This document shows, piece by piece, positions 7,071 to 16,636 of a stretch of DNA of 64,000 nt. The notes under the pieces were generated by a model. It was not told the origin of the DNA and made no database searches. It saw only the letters and a list, made by a program, of their open reading frames with translations. Positions within the stretch are counted from its first letter, which is position 1. Each line of letters starts with the position of its first letter. A program made the translations under genes and the position numbers. The DNA comes from Oscillospiraceae bacterium. GTDB lineage: Bacteria > Bacillota_A > Clostridia > Oscillospirales > Oscillospiraceae. The stretch covers positions 17,392 through 81,391 of the forward strand of contig JAILOS010000013.1 of NCBI GenBank assembly GCA_024690695.1, written 5' to 3'.

Positions 7071-8367
7071 GACAGCGGTACAGCCGCCCGGCGCTGAGGA
7101 GGAAATTCAGCGTTTCGGTGAAAAACACCGTGAACAGATAGCCCTCCAGCGCATAGCGCGGCAGCAGCGCCAGCACGAGGACCAGCCCCGTCAGCGAATC
7201 GACGACGTTGACGCCCATGCTCCAGAGCTGCTGGCCCAGCCCCTTCAGGCAGCCGTCCACGCACATGTCCAGGTACATGACCGGCACGAGCGGCGTGAGC
7301 AGGCGCAGATAGCGCGCGGCCTCCGCGCTGTGAAAGACCCGGCGGCCCAGAAAGCCGGCCGCCAGAAAGAGCGCGGCGGCCACGGCGACGGCGTACAGCA
7401 GGCTCAGCCCGAGAAAGCTCCGGACGGCCCGGCGGATGCCCGGCGCGTCCCGCCTCGCCTGCACCAGCGTCAGCTCCGGCACCATCAGCTCGGCCGCGGA
7501 GGCGAGGAGGCAGGAGGGAAACAGCAGCGCCGGCAGCACCAGCCCATGCACAACGCCGTAGCCGGCCAGCGCCTCCTCGGCGCGATAGCCGGCGGCGCGC
7601 AGCCCGCGCGGGATCAGCAGATGCTGGGCCGTGTTCAGCCCGCTGCGCGCGTAGGCGGAAAACGCCAGCGGCAGCGCGATCGAAACGAGCCGCCGCGTCC
7701 GGTTTTCGCCCGGCCGGTCGCGGGGAAAATGGCGGGCGCAGTCCTCACCGAGGGCGAGGAGCATCAGCAGCAGCGCCGCGAGGTCCGCCAGCATCCGCCC
7801 GCCGGACACGGCCGCGCAGCCCGCGGCGAGATCGCCGTCCGGCGCGCGGCGCAGCAGCAGCGCGACGAACAGCACGCCCAGCAGCTGCTCGGCCAGATGG
7901 ATCAGCGTGACGCGCAGCAGCCGGCCGACGGCGGTGAAATAGCCGGAGGCGGCCGCGCAGAGCGACACGCAGGGCAGGCTGAAGGCGCTCAGCCGCAGGG
8001 CGGAGACCGTGCGCGCGTCGCCGATCCACTGCCGGCCGATCGGCCCCGCGCAGGCAAACAGCAGCGCGGCCGACGCCGCGCCGAAAACGGCCGCGTAAGC
8101 CAGACAGCGCCGCAGCGCGCCGGGGATCTGCGAAGAACGCCCGTGCCCGAGCTCCTCGGCGATCAGCCGCGTCGACGCAAAGCGCACGCCGGAGATCGCC
8201 AGGGTCGCTGCGAGCGCGCAGACCGAGGCGACAAGCTGCACGAGCCCAAGCCCCGCCGCGCCGAGCCTGCGGGCGAGCCAGACCTGAACCAGCAGCGCGA
8301 TCCCGCTCATCAGCAGCGAGGAGGCCGACAGCAGCGCCGTGTTGGCCAGCAGCCTCGTTTTCCGCAA
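6967..8367 (-). CDS. SpoVB/MurJ-like polysaccharide flippase (MOP superfamily)
   Basis: The proposed start is TTG 8367 (LRKTRLLANTALL), preceded by GGGGGTGAT; a start further upstream would add a charged segment without a ribosome binding site. The product of about 466 residues has 12-14 hydrophobic segments. It begins with the pattern of Clostridial SpoVB-like lipid-linked-oligosaccharide flippases (SASSLLMSGIALLVQVWLAR, then RLGAAGLGLVQL) and includes LTPLVPVMYLDMCVDGCLKG near 365, a region well conserved in SpoVB. It would move wall or spore-cortex precursors across the membrane. The last 30 residues are hydrophilic, lie antisense to ribU, and may be a recent extension. Confidence 0.8.
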   Translation of the reverse strand: MRKTRLLANTALLSASSLLMSGIALLVQVWLARRLGAAGLGLVQLVASVCALAATLAISGVRFASTRLIAEELGHGRSSQIPGALRRCLAYAAVFGAASAALLFACAGPIGRQWIGDARTVSALRLSAFSLPCVSLCAAASGYFTAVGRLLRVTLIHLAEQLLGVLFVALLLRRAPDGDLAAGCAAVSGGRMLADLAALLLMLLALGEDCARHFPRDRPGENRTRRLVSIALPLAFSAYARSGLNTAQHLLIPRGLRAAGYRAEEALAGYGVVHGLVLPALLFPSCLLASAAELMVPELTLVQARRDAPGIRRAVRSFLGLSLLYAVAVAAALFLAAGFLGRRVFHSAEAARYLRLLTPLVPVMYLDMCVDGCLKGLGQQLWSMGVNVVDSLTGLVLVLALLPRYALEGYLFTVFFTETLNFLLSAGRLYRCLRSGGVPASSRRCGAGSARCAYTADRSAANPPLP

Positions 8368-8423
8368 GTGATCACCCCCGTCCAAGCTTATGCCGGACGG
8401 GGTGCGTTTTTTCCTTTTTGCTC

Positions 8424-8453
8424 TTGATTGATCCCGGCCGCGGGTGGTAAAAT
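8424..8453 (+). promoter_or_regulatory. Promoter of the deacetylase-kinase pair
   Basis: TTGATT (8424-8429), an 18-base spacer and TAAAAT (8448-8453) lie 30 bases upstream of the deacetylase start. Confidence 0.5.
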
Positions 8454-8483
8454 ACAAGGAGAAAAGGAAAGGGGAGACCGCCT

Positions 8484-9686
8484 ATGCGCCGCCGGAGCAG
8501 GGTCCTGCCGCTGCTTTTGCTGCTTTTGCTGCTGCTCACCGCCTGCTCGCCGCGTGTAATCACGGTGGAGGCGGAGAAGCCTGCGCCGTCCGCCGAACAA
8601 ACGCCGGGGCCGGAGCCGACGCCCGAACCCGAGCCGACCCCCGAACCGACGCCGGAGCCGACGCCCGAGCCGGAGCTCGAGGCGGGCGAGCCCGTGACCG
8701 TCGACGGGACCGAGCTGGAAAGCCGCGTGAGCGAGGGCGTGCTTTTCGTCCCCGCTGAGGTTCTTGCCGCCGCGCTGAGGCTGGAGGAGAGCCCGGCGGA
8801 GGAGGGGATCGCCTTCGTCTGGCGGGGCGAGGACTGCCGGATCGAAGCCGAGCGGCCCGTCCTGTACCGCGGAGAGCGGGAAATCGAACTCGATGCGGCG
8901 CCGCTGCGCTGGCACGGACAGCTCTGGCTGCCGGTGATCTCGCTCAGCCGCGCGCTGGAGATCTCGGTCTACCGCGACGAGGAGCTTGGGCACTGGTACT
9001 TCACCCCCTCCGCGGGAAACTGGACCCTGCCCGAGGGCTACGAGGTGCCGATCCTGATGTATCACGCGGTCAGCGACAATATCTGGGGCAGCCAGGGCCT
9101 CTTCCTCAGTCCCTCCACGATGGAGGAGGAGCTGCGCTACCTCGTCGAGAACGGCTACGAGCCGATCTGGTTCGAGGATCTGGAGCATATCGATCAATAT
9201 GAGAAGCCCGTCATCCTGACCTTTGACGACGGGTATCGGGACAACTATCTGGAGCTCTACCCGCTGCTGCAGAAGTATCAGGTCAAGGCCACCTTTTTCG
9301 TGATCGCCGACTGGCTCACCGGCGGCACGACCTATCTGCTGGAGCCGCAGGTGCGGGAGCTGGCGGCGTCGGGGCTGGTCTCGATCCAGAGCCACACGCT
9401 GACCCATCCCGACCTGAGCGCGATGAACGAGGCGCAGCTTCGCGAGCAGTACGAGCGCTCGAAGCTGCTGATCACCCGGCTGACCGGGAAGGAGCCCTTC
9501 GTGTTGTGCTATCCGATGGGCCGCACGTCGCCGCTCGCCGAGCGGCTCGTGCTGGAGAGCTACCGCTTCGGCGTCAAGATGGGCGGCGGAGCGCGCTACG
9601 TCACCGGCGACGATCCCGCGCTGCTGTACCGCTCCGGCGTTTACCGGGGCTGCTCGCTGGAGGATTTCGCCGCGAAGATCGCGTAA
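8484..9686 (+). CDS. Polysaccharide deacetylase lipoprotein
   Basis: The 400-residue protein starts with a lipoprotein signal (lipobox LTAC, Cys21), followed by a Glu-Pro-Thr spacer (about 38-65). Residues 67-180 resemble the copper-amine-oxidase-N1-type wall domain. A NodB-type carbohydrate esterase 4 domain follows: ILMYHAVSDN near 191, the metal/catalytic TFDDGYRDNY near 246 and SHTLTHPDLS near 303. Enzymes of this family remove N-acetyl groups from peptidoglycan or other surface glycans. The lipid anchor and spacer place it on the outer face of the membrane. It lies 14 bases before the kinase-like gene. Confidence 0.88.
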   Translation: MRRRSRVLPLLLLLLLLLTACSPRVITVEAEKPAPSAEQTPGPEPTPEPEPTPEPTPEPTPEPELEAGEPVTVDGTELESRVSEGVLFVPAEVLAAALRLEESPAEEGIAFVWRGEDCRIEAERPVLYRGEREIELDAAPLRWHGQLWLPVISLSRALEISVYRDEELGHWYFTPSAGNWTLPEGYEVPILMYHAVSDNIWGSQGLFLSPSTMEEELRYLVENGYEPIWFEDLEHIDQYEKPVILTFDDGYRDNYLELYPLLQKYQVKATFFVIADWLTGGTTYLLEPQVRELAASGLVSIQSHTLTHPDLSAMNEAQLREQYERSKLLITRLTGKEPFVLCYPMGRTSPLAERLVLESYRFGVKMGGGARYVTGDDPALLYRSGVYRGCSLEDFAAKIA

Positions 9687-9700
9687 GAAAGGAGTACGCT

Positions 9701-10297
9701 ATGCTGATCACTATCGGCCGGGAACACGGCAGCAGCGGCCACGATATCGCGCGCCGTCTGGCGCAGGAGCTGTCGATCCGCTGCTATGACAAGGAGATCG
9801 TGGACGAGGCGGCCGCCGCGTCCGATTTCAGCCCGGAGATCCTCTCCAGCTACGACGAGAAGCGCGTCAGCGCGTTCTTTATGCCGGTGTCGCACTTCGG
9901 CGGGCTGGACGGCGGCTTTCAGCTCAACATGCAGGCCGCGGCGCTGCAGTTCGACACGCTGCGCCGCCTTGCGTCGAGCGGCAGCGGCGTCTTCGTCGGG
10001 CGCTGCGCGGACTACGTGCTGCGCGGCAGGCCGGAGCTGCTGCGCGTGTTCATCCGCGCCGACCTCTCCGAACGCGTGCGCACGATTGCCGAGCGCAAGG
10101 GCCTGAGCGAGGAGCAGGCGAAGAAGCTGATCCGCCAGGTCGACAAGGACCGCGCCAGCTATTACCGCTACTATACCGATCAGACCTGGGGCGACGCGCA
10201 GCATTACGATCTCGTGATCAACAGCAGCCGCACCGGCGTCGAGGGCGCGGTGCGGGTCATCCGCAGCTATATCGAGGCTGTGGAGGAGAAACGGTGA
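9701..10297 (+). CDS. Cytidylate kinase-like protein
   Basis: ATG 9701 follows GAAAGGAG. The 198-residue product starts MLITIGREHGSSGHDIARRL, the P-loop form of the cytidylate-kinase-2 family, and has a GVFVGRCADYVL strand near 103 and a basic lid-like segment RKGLSEEQAKKLIRQVDKDR near 130. Family members are P-loop nucleotide/phosphoryl kinases. True cmk genes have a different layout, so housekeeping CMP kinase activity is not assumed. It is probably cotranscribed with the deacetylase and followed by a strong terminator. Confidence 0.8.
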   Translation: MLITIGREHGSSGHDIARRLAQELSIRCYDKEIVDEAAAASDFSPEILSSYDEKRVSAFFMPVSHFGGLDGGFQLNMQAAALQFDTLRRLASSGSGVFVGRCADYVLRGRPELLRVFIRADLSERVRTIAERKGLSEEQAKKLIRQVDKDRASYYRYYTDQTWGDAQHYDLVINSSRTGVEGAVRVIRSYIEAVEEKR

Positions 10298-10318
10298 CAA
10301 AGACGGCAAACAGACAGA

Positions 10319-10356
10319 CGGGCGAACGCGGAGCCTTCCGCGTTCGCCCGTTTTGA
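10319..10356 (+). terminator. Terminator after the kinase-like gene
   Basis: A 13-pair GC-rich stem (GGGCGAACGCGGA with its complement) around a three-base loop is followed by TTTT. Confidence 0.85.
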
Positions 10357-10417
10357 CGACGTAGAACTATTCTTTACAGAGGACGGCGGGGATGCGCCGA
10401 CGGTCCCGGAAAGCCGC

Positions 10418-11485
10418 TCACTGCGGCGGCTGCGGCAGCTCGAGGTCGAGATAGGCCTGCACGATCTCCATGACGCTGTCGTCCTTGAGGATGATGGAGA
10501 TCTCGATGCGCCGGTTGTTGCTGCGCCCGGCCGAGGTGAGGTTCGTATCCACGGGCCGCGTCTCGCCGTAGCCGGCGGCGCAGAAATAGCTCGCGTAGCG
10601 GTTAAGCCGCCCGCCCTCGGCGGAGAGCAGGTAGTTCAGCACGGAATTGGCGCGGTCGGTGGAGAGGATGCGGTTGGATTCGTCCGTGCCGGTGCTGTCG
10701 GTGTGGCCGGAGATGACGATGCTGTCGACGTATTTTGCGTTCTCATCGTCGGCGAGGAACTTCTCGAACACGGTCACGAGCTGGTCGAGCGCCGGTTCGG
10801 CTTCGGACTTGATCTCCGAGGAGCCGATATCGAAGAGAATGCTCTCGCTGAGGATGATGTTGCCGTTGTTGGCGATGCTGACCTTGCTCGCGTCGCCGGT
10901 CACGCGCACGAAGCTGTCGCGGATCTGGTTGAGGATCGACAGGCGCAGCACGGCGATCGTCTGCATCTGGCTGCGCATGGCCAGCAGCTCCTCGCTGGCG
11001 GCCTTGACGTATTCCGCCTGCCGGCCGATCAGCGCCTCCTGATCCGACAGGAGCTTGTCCTGCGCGGCCAGGTCGTCCTGCTGCTTTTTGAGATCCTTCG
11101 CCTGCTGATCGAGCGTCTTCTGCTGCTCGGTCAGCGTCAGCCGCGCCTCGTCCAGGTCGATCGTGATCTTGCCGAGCTGATCCTCGGCGGCCGCGACCTC
11201 GCGCAGCGTGACGGCGAGCGCCTGCTCCTTCTCGGTCAGCGCGGTCTCGGTGTCGCTGAGCGTGCGCTGCGTCTCGCTCAGGCGCGAGCGCGTGTCCTCC
11301 AGCAGCTCCTGCGTGTTCTGCAGGTCGTTGCCGGTGATCAGGTTCTGGATGTAGCTGAGCAGCATCAGGAAAAAGAGGATCAGCGCCACCGCGCTCATCA
11401 TGTCGGCGTAGGAGGGCCAGAAGCCCTGCTCCCCGTGGTTCGCGGCGGCCAGAGCGCCGGAGCGCCCGGTCTCCCGCCTTCTCAT
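10418..11485 (-). CDS. MotB/ZorB-like OmpA-domain stator protein
   Basis: The 355-residue protein has one N-terminal membrane segment with the proton-carrying motif of MotB-like stators (SYADMMSAVALILFFLML, about 25-48, Asp in YADMM). A predicted coiled coil rich in Gln, Glu and Leu follows (about 55-175), then an OmpA/MotB peptidoglycan-binding domain (ILFDIGSSEIK near 214; SGHTDSTGTDESNRILSTDR near 253; GYGETRPV near 305; NNRRIEISI near 328). Its start overlaps the MotA-like gene by ATGA, so the two are translationally coupled. No flagellar gene is nearby. The coiled-coil linker resembles ZorB-type subunits more than short flagellar MotB. Confidence 0.85.
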   Translation of the reverse strand: MRRRETGRSGALAAANHGEQGFWPSYADMMSAVALILFFLMLLSYIQNLITGNDLQNTQELLEDTRSRLSETQRTLSDTETALTEKEQALAVTLREVAAAEDQLGKITIDLDEARLTLTEQQKTLDQQAKDLKKQQDDLAAQDKLLSDQEALIGRQAEYVKAASEELLAMRSQMQTIAVLRLSILNQIRDSFVRVTGDASKVSIANNGNIILSESILFDIGSSEIKSEAEPALDQLVTVFEKFLADDENAKYVDSIVISGHTDSTGTDESNRILSTDRANSVLNYLLSAEGGRLNRYASYFCAAGYGETRPVDTNLTSAGRSNNRRIEISIILKDDSVMEIVQAYLDLELPQPPQ

Positions 11486-12441
11486 GCCTCTTCTCCTTCC
11501 CGGGACTCGTTGCCCATGCGGCGGTTGATCTCCCGCATCGCGCCGGCCAGGTCGCGTACGGCCAGATCCATGCGCTCCACGCTGCCGCGCAGATTGTAGT
11601 CAACCTCGGAGAAGTCGTGCACGCCGGCGTTGAACTTGTCCACGGTCCTGTCGAAGACCTCCAGCGCGGTCTTGTTGCTGCCGGCGGCGCGCACCAGCGC
11701 GGCCGAGGCGGCCTGCGTGTTCGCGGCGTAGGAAGCGGCGGCGCTGTCCAGCGCCTTCCGGATCTCCTCGGCGGAGCCGCGGAAGGCCTCGACCATGCGC
11801 TTGACGAGATCGGCGTCGTCCTTCGCGGCGTCGGTGGGCAGGGCGGGGGCGACCTCCGCGTCGAGCCAGAGCTCCAGCCGGGTCTCCAGCTTCTCGCGCG
11901 CGGTCTGGGGATTGAAGATCGTGCGCAGGATCGTCAGCAGGATCGAGCAGCCGGCGCCGACCAGCGAGGTGTAGAAGGCCACGCCCATGCCGCCCAGCGC
12001 GCTCATCAGCCCGCCGCCGACGCTGTCGAGCACGCTCAGCCACTCCTCGGTGTTGGAGTAGGAAATCAGCTCCGTCAGCGAGGAGACGGCCATGCTCAGC
12101 CCGAGGAAGGTGCCGAAGAGGCCCAGCGTGACGAACAGGGACACGGCGTTGGCCAGGAAGCGCTCGCACAGGAGCAGCCCGCCGAGGCGTCTTCCGATCA
12201 CGTCGGTGATGATGGCCGGGGTGTTCACGTCGCGGCCGTATTTCTTGTAGGCGGCGGCAAACTCGGCGTAGAGCGCGCCGTGAAAGCCGCGCTGCGGAGC
12301 CGCTTCGGCGCCGCATTTGACCGTGAGGCGGCGATAGCGGGCGCTGAGATGGAACAGAAGCGCCAGAGCCAATACGAACAGAGCGGCGATCAGCGCGATC
12401 ACGACCAGGCCGCCGGGCGGCAGAGAATCAAAAAAAGCCAT
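11482..12441 (-). CDS. MotA/TolQ/ExbB (ZorA-like) proton-channel protein
   Basis: The 319-residue protein has an N-terminal membrane helix (about 12-35), then a cytoplasmic segment, then two helices in the MotA/TolQ/ExbB core (LFVTLGLFGTFLGLSM near 101; GGMGVAFYTSLVGAGCSILL near 148). The C-terminal 110 residues are helical and Ala/Asp-rich, like a shortened ZorA tail. With the overlapping OmpA-domain partner it should form a proton-driven rotary or force-generating complex anchored to peptidoglycan. No ZorC, ZorD or ZorE candidate is adjacent, so the function of this orphan motor is open. Confidence 0.82.
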   Translation of the reverse strand: MAFFDSLPPGGLVVIALIAALFVLALALLFHLSARYRRLTVKCGAEAAPQRGFHGALYAEFAAAYKKYGRDVNTPAIITDVIGRRLGGLLLCERFLANAVSLFVTLGLFGTFLGLSMAVSSLTELISYSNTEEWLSVLDSVGGGLMSALGGMGVAFYTSLVGAGCSILLTILRTIFNPQTAREKLETRLELWLDAEVAPALPTDAAKDDADLVKRMVEAFRGSAEEIRKALDSAAASYAANTQAASAALVRAAGSNKTALEVFDRTVDKFNAGVHDFSEVDYNLRGSVERMDLAVRDLAGAMREINRRMGNESREGEEA

Positions 12442-12475
12442 CGAAAATCCCTCCTCAGACTGTAGTCCGGGAGGG

Positions 12476-12481
12476 ATTATA
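12476..12481 (-). promoter_or_regulatory. -10 box upstream of the motor pair
   Basis: TATAAT on the minus strand lies 35 bases upstream of the MotA-like start. No good -35 is visible at the usual distance. Confidence 0.4.
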
Positions 12482-12540
12482 GCGTGAAAAGATGACGAAA
12501 GTTATTACAATTTGTAAACAAACTGCAAATCCGGGGGCTT

Positions 12541-13458
12541 TCAGCCGCGGCTGAAGCGGTAGACCGCGAAGCGGCGGAAGATCTCGCCCCGGCGGAGCAC
12601 GGCGCTCGGGAACTCGGGATGGTTCGGCGCGTCGGGGTAAAACTCCGGCTCGACGGCGAAGGCGCCGTTGGCGCCGAAGGGCTCGCCGAGATAGGCGCCG
12701 GTGTAGAATTGCAGAGCGGGGAAGTCAGTGTCCACGGTCAGGCGCACGCCGCCGCAGCTCGCCTCACAGGCGCGCGTGCCCGACAGCACGAAGGCGTGGT
12801 CGTAGTCGCGCCCGATCGGGCGGGGCTCGGAGAAGTCCATCTCGCCCTCGCAGGGGAGAACGCGGCCCGTCGGGATCAGGCCGCCGTCCACCTCGAGCCA
12901 GCCGGAGGCGGGGATGCGCATCACGGTATCGAGGACGGTTCCCTCGCCGCGGAGGTTGAAGTACATGTGCGAGGTGGGCGCGAAAACGGTGTCCGCGTCG
13001 CTCTCGCCCTCAAAGTCGATCCGCAGCGCGCTGCCCTCGACGCTGTAGCGCACCACGGCGCGCAGCGCGCCGGGAAAGCCGTTGTCCCCGTCGGGAGAGA
13101 GCAGCGTGAAGGAGACGGCGTTTTCGCCCTCGATGCACCCCTGCCAGACCCGACGGTCCCAGGAGTCCGGACCGCCGTGGAGCGTGTTGCCGCCCTCGTT
13201 GCGCAGGAGCTCGACGCGCCTTCCCTCGAGCGGGAAGGCCCCGCCGCCGATGCGGTTGGCAAAGCGGCCGACGACCGCGCCGAGATAGGCGCCGTGCGTC
13301 AGGTATTCATCCGCTTCTGCATATCCGAAAACGACGCGCCTTTTTGCATATTCAAGGCCGGTCACCGTGGCTCCGAGCTCCATGACGGACAGCCGAAGTT
13401 CGCCGGAATCAAGGATAAATTGCGTGTACGGGCCAAATTTTCGTGTGCTGATCATCAA
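12541..13458 (-). CDS. galM: Aldose 1-epimerase
   Basis: The 305-residue protein has GalM family landmarks: LGAVVGRFANRIGGGAF near 59, the His-containing NTLHGGPDSWDRRVW near 91, PTSHMYFNLRGEGT near 162 and the C-terminal AVEPEFYPDAPNHPEFP, which carries the catalytic Glu. It interconverts alpha and beta anomers of aldoses such as glucose or galactose. A GGGGTGAT ribosome binding site precedes two adjacent ATG codons, and either could be used. It is transcribed divergently from gdhA, with 129 bases between the starts. Confidence 0.9.
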   Translation of the reverse strand: MMISTRKFGPYTQFILDSGELRLSVMELGATVTGLEYAKRRVVFGYAEADEYLTHGAYLGAVVGRFANRIGGGAFPLEGRRVELLRNEGGNTLHGGPDSWDRRVWQGCIEGENAVSFTLLSPDGDNGFPGALRAVVRYSVEGSALRIDFEGESDADTVFAPTSHMYFNLRGEGTVLDTVMRIPASGWLEVDGGLIPTGRVLPCEGEMDFSEPRPIGRDYDHAFVLSGTRACEASCGGVRLTVDTDFPALQFYTGAYLGEPFGANGAFAVEPEFYPDAPNHPEFPSAVLRRGEIFRRFAVYRFSRG

Positions 13459-13501
13459 AAAATCACCCCTAAAAATTGTTGAAAATTTTTGGGAAAGAGA
13501 C

Positions 13502-13530
13502 TTGAGAAACGCCGTAAGCTATTGTATAAT
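13502..13530 (+). promoter_or_regulatory. Promoter of gdhA
   Basis: TTGAGA (13502-13507), a 17-base spacer and TATAAT (13525-13530) lie 57 bases upstream of the start. Confidence 0.75.
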
Positions 13531-13545
13531 CCATTCAGAGCATAG

Positions 13546-14937
<1,392 letters not shown>

Positions 14938-14975
14938 TCGCCGTCCGGAACCGAAAAAAACCAAACCGAAACAAA

Positions 14976-15015
14976 CCAAAAAACGTCCGCTCCGATGGAG
15001 CGGACGTTTTTTGGT
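14976..15015 (+). terminator. Terminator of gdhA (bidirectional)
   Basis: A 13-pair stem (AAACGTCCGCTCC with its complement, GAT loop) is flanked by A and T tracts. It probably also serves the convergent surface-protein gene. Confidence 0.85.
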
Positions 15016-15029
15016 TTCAGGGCCGCGGC

Positions 15030-16445
15030 TCAGTGCTTGCCGCGCGGAGCGCCGGCTTCACGCTGCGTGTTTTTTCCGCGCTTTTTGCGCGAGCGGCGCT
15101 TTTTGCTCTTGCTTTGCTCCAGGATGATCACCACGACGATCAGCGCGAGAACGACGCCGACCACCAGAGGCACCGGGATGCGGCTGATAAAGGAGTCGCT
15201 CCCCGGCTGGGTGATCTGCCGGATCGGGCCCTCGAAGCCGCAGACGCGGCAGACCTGCCGCTCCTCGCGCGTATTGCCGGACCTGGAAAGCTCGACGGTC
15301 TCGAAATCGTGCGCAGCCTCGTCGGCATGCTCGCCGCAGGCGCATTCATGCCAGTGCTTTTCGCCGTCGTACTTCCAGTCGGCGGAGAAGACGTGCTCGT
15401 GCCCTTCGTCCGGAGCGGGGCTCGGCTCCGTCCCGTCGCCGCCCTCGGAGGGGCCTTCCGCCGGATTCGGCGTTTCGGCGGGCGTTACGGTCGGCTCCGG
15501 GGTCGCGAGCGGCTCGGGCGTCGCGGTCGGCTCGGGCGTCGCAGTCGGCTCCGGCGTCGTCTCGGGCTCGGGCGTCGCGGTCGGTTCCGGGGTCGGATGC
15601 GGCTTGCTCGGGTCGGGCTCTACGCTGATGCGCACGTCCTTGCTGCGCCGTACGGTGTCGCAGGCGCCGTGGAAGACGGCCCGGATGGTCCAGCCGTCCA
15701 GATCGGTGGTGATATGGTAGATCAGGATCTTCTCCACGCCGTCGTTGGAGCTGGTCACGCCGGGGAAGTATTTGGGGATCTCCGTGCTGTCGATCACAGT
15801 CTCGCCGTCGGGGCTGACGAGCTCCCAGGTCAGGCTGGTCGCGTAGAGCGCGGTGGAGACGTAGGAGACGAAGGTGCCCTCCTTCACGGTCTCGAAGCCG
15901 GGATCCTTGATGACCTTCGGCGCGTAGATGATCGCGGTGAACTCCTTGACGACCGTGGCGTACACGCCGTCGACCCGGACCTCCACGCTGGAGTTGTTCA
16001 GATAAGCGGCGAGGTTGGAGGCGAAGGTATAGCCGTCGTCGGCCTTGACGCGCAGCTCCATCCGGTATTTCTGAAAGGTGAAGTTCGTATCGGTCGGCAC
16101 GACGTTGCCCTTTTCGTCATACCAGGTGAGGCTGACGACCGAGGCGTAGCGCGAGCTGACCGTGGCGCGGCTTTCGCTGACCGCAAAGTTCACGACCGGG
16201 TCCTTGCTGAGCGTCGTCGTCAGCCGGGTGATGGGCTTGAGCTCGGGCGCCGGGGTCGGCGTCGGCGTTGGCTCCGGCGTCGGGGTCGGATCCGGCGCGG
16301 GCGTGTCCTGCGGCTCGGGCGTCGTCGTCGGCGAAGGCTCGCTCGTGTCGCCGGTGGCCAGCGCGGCCGGGGCGAGCACGGAGAAGGAGAGCGCCAGCGC
16401 GAGCGCCAGCAGCAGGGCGAGCAGTCTGTTCGGTGAGGGTTTCAT
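15030..16445 (-). CDS. Membrane-anchored Pro/Thr-rich surface protein
   Basis: The 471-residue protein begins with a Sec signal peptide (LLALLLALALALSFSVLAPA; AxA site near residue 30) with no lipobox. A Thr-Pro-Glu spacer (about 35-68) precedes a middle domain with beta-strand-like, perhaps Ig-like, sequence (70-280), and a second Thr-Pro-Glu repeat (about 285-330) follows. Next comes a Cys/His motif HWHECACGEHADEAAHDF near 365 with a partner CRVCGFEG. It ends with a membrane helix (VPLVVGVVLALIVVVIIL) and a very basic tail, so it is held in the membrane with the bulk outside. The function is unknown. Confidence 0.75.
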   Translation of the reverse strand: MKPSPNRLLALLLALALALSFSVLAPAALATGDTSEPSPTTTPEPQDTPAPDPTPTPEPTPTPTPAPELKPITRLTTTLSKDPVVNFAVSESRATVSSRYASVVSLTWYDEKGNVVPTDTNFTFQKYRMELRVKADDGYTFASNLAAYLNNSSVEVRVDGVYATVVKEFTAIIYAPKVIKDPGFETVKEGTFVSYVSTALYATSLTWELVSPDGETVIDSTEIPKYFPGVTSSNDGVEKILIYHITTDLDGWTIRAVFHGACDTVRRSKDVRISVEPDPSKPHPTPEPTATPEPETTPEPTATPEPTATPEPLATPEPTVTPAETPNPAEGPSEGGDGTEPSPAPDEGHEHVFSADWKYDGEKHWHECACGEHADEAAHDFETVELSRSGNTREERQVCRVCGFEGPIRQITQPGSDSFISRIPVPLVVGVVLALIVVVIILEQSKSKKRRSRKKRGKNTQREAGAPRGKH

Positions 16446-16571
16446 GGAAACGCACCTCCCTTTGCAGGATGAGTAACTGATAATCCACCCTATTTTATCT
16501 CATTATATCCCCGAAAAGGGTCCGGGTCAAGCGTTTTTGAACGCCGGGGAGGCGAAGGAAGAAAAAAACAA

Positions 16572-16600
16572 TTGCGTTTCGCCCCCGGGTTGCGTATAGT
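16572..16600 (+). promoter_or_regulatory. Promoter of mnmG-mnmA
   Basis: TTGCGT (16572-16577), a 17-base spacer and TATAGT (16595-16600) lie 37 bases before the mnmG start. Confidence 0.55.
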
Positions 16601-16636
16601 AGGAGTATCAATACGGATTACCGAACGGAGAGCGGC

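Noticed and set aside
10418..12441. A complete Zorya defence system
   Set aside because: Only the motor pair is present. No ZorC, ZorD or ZorE candidate lies on either side.
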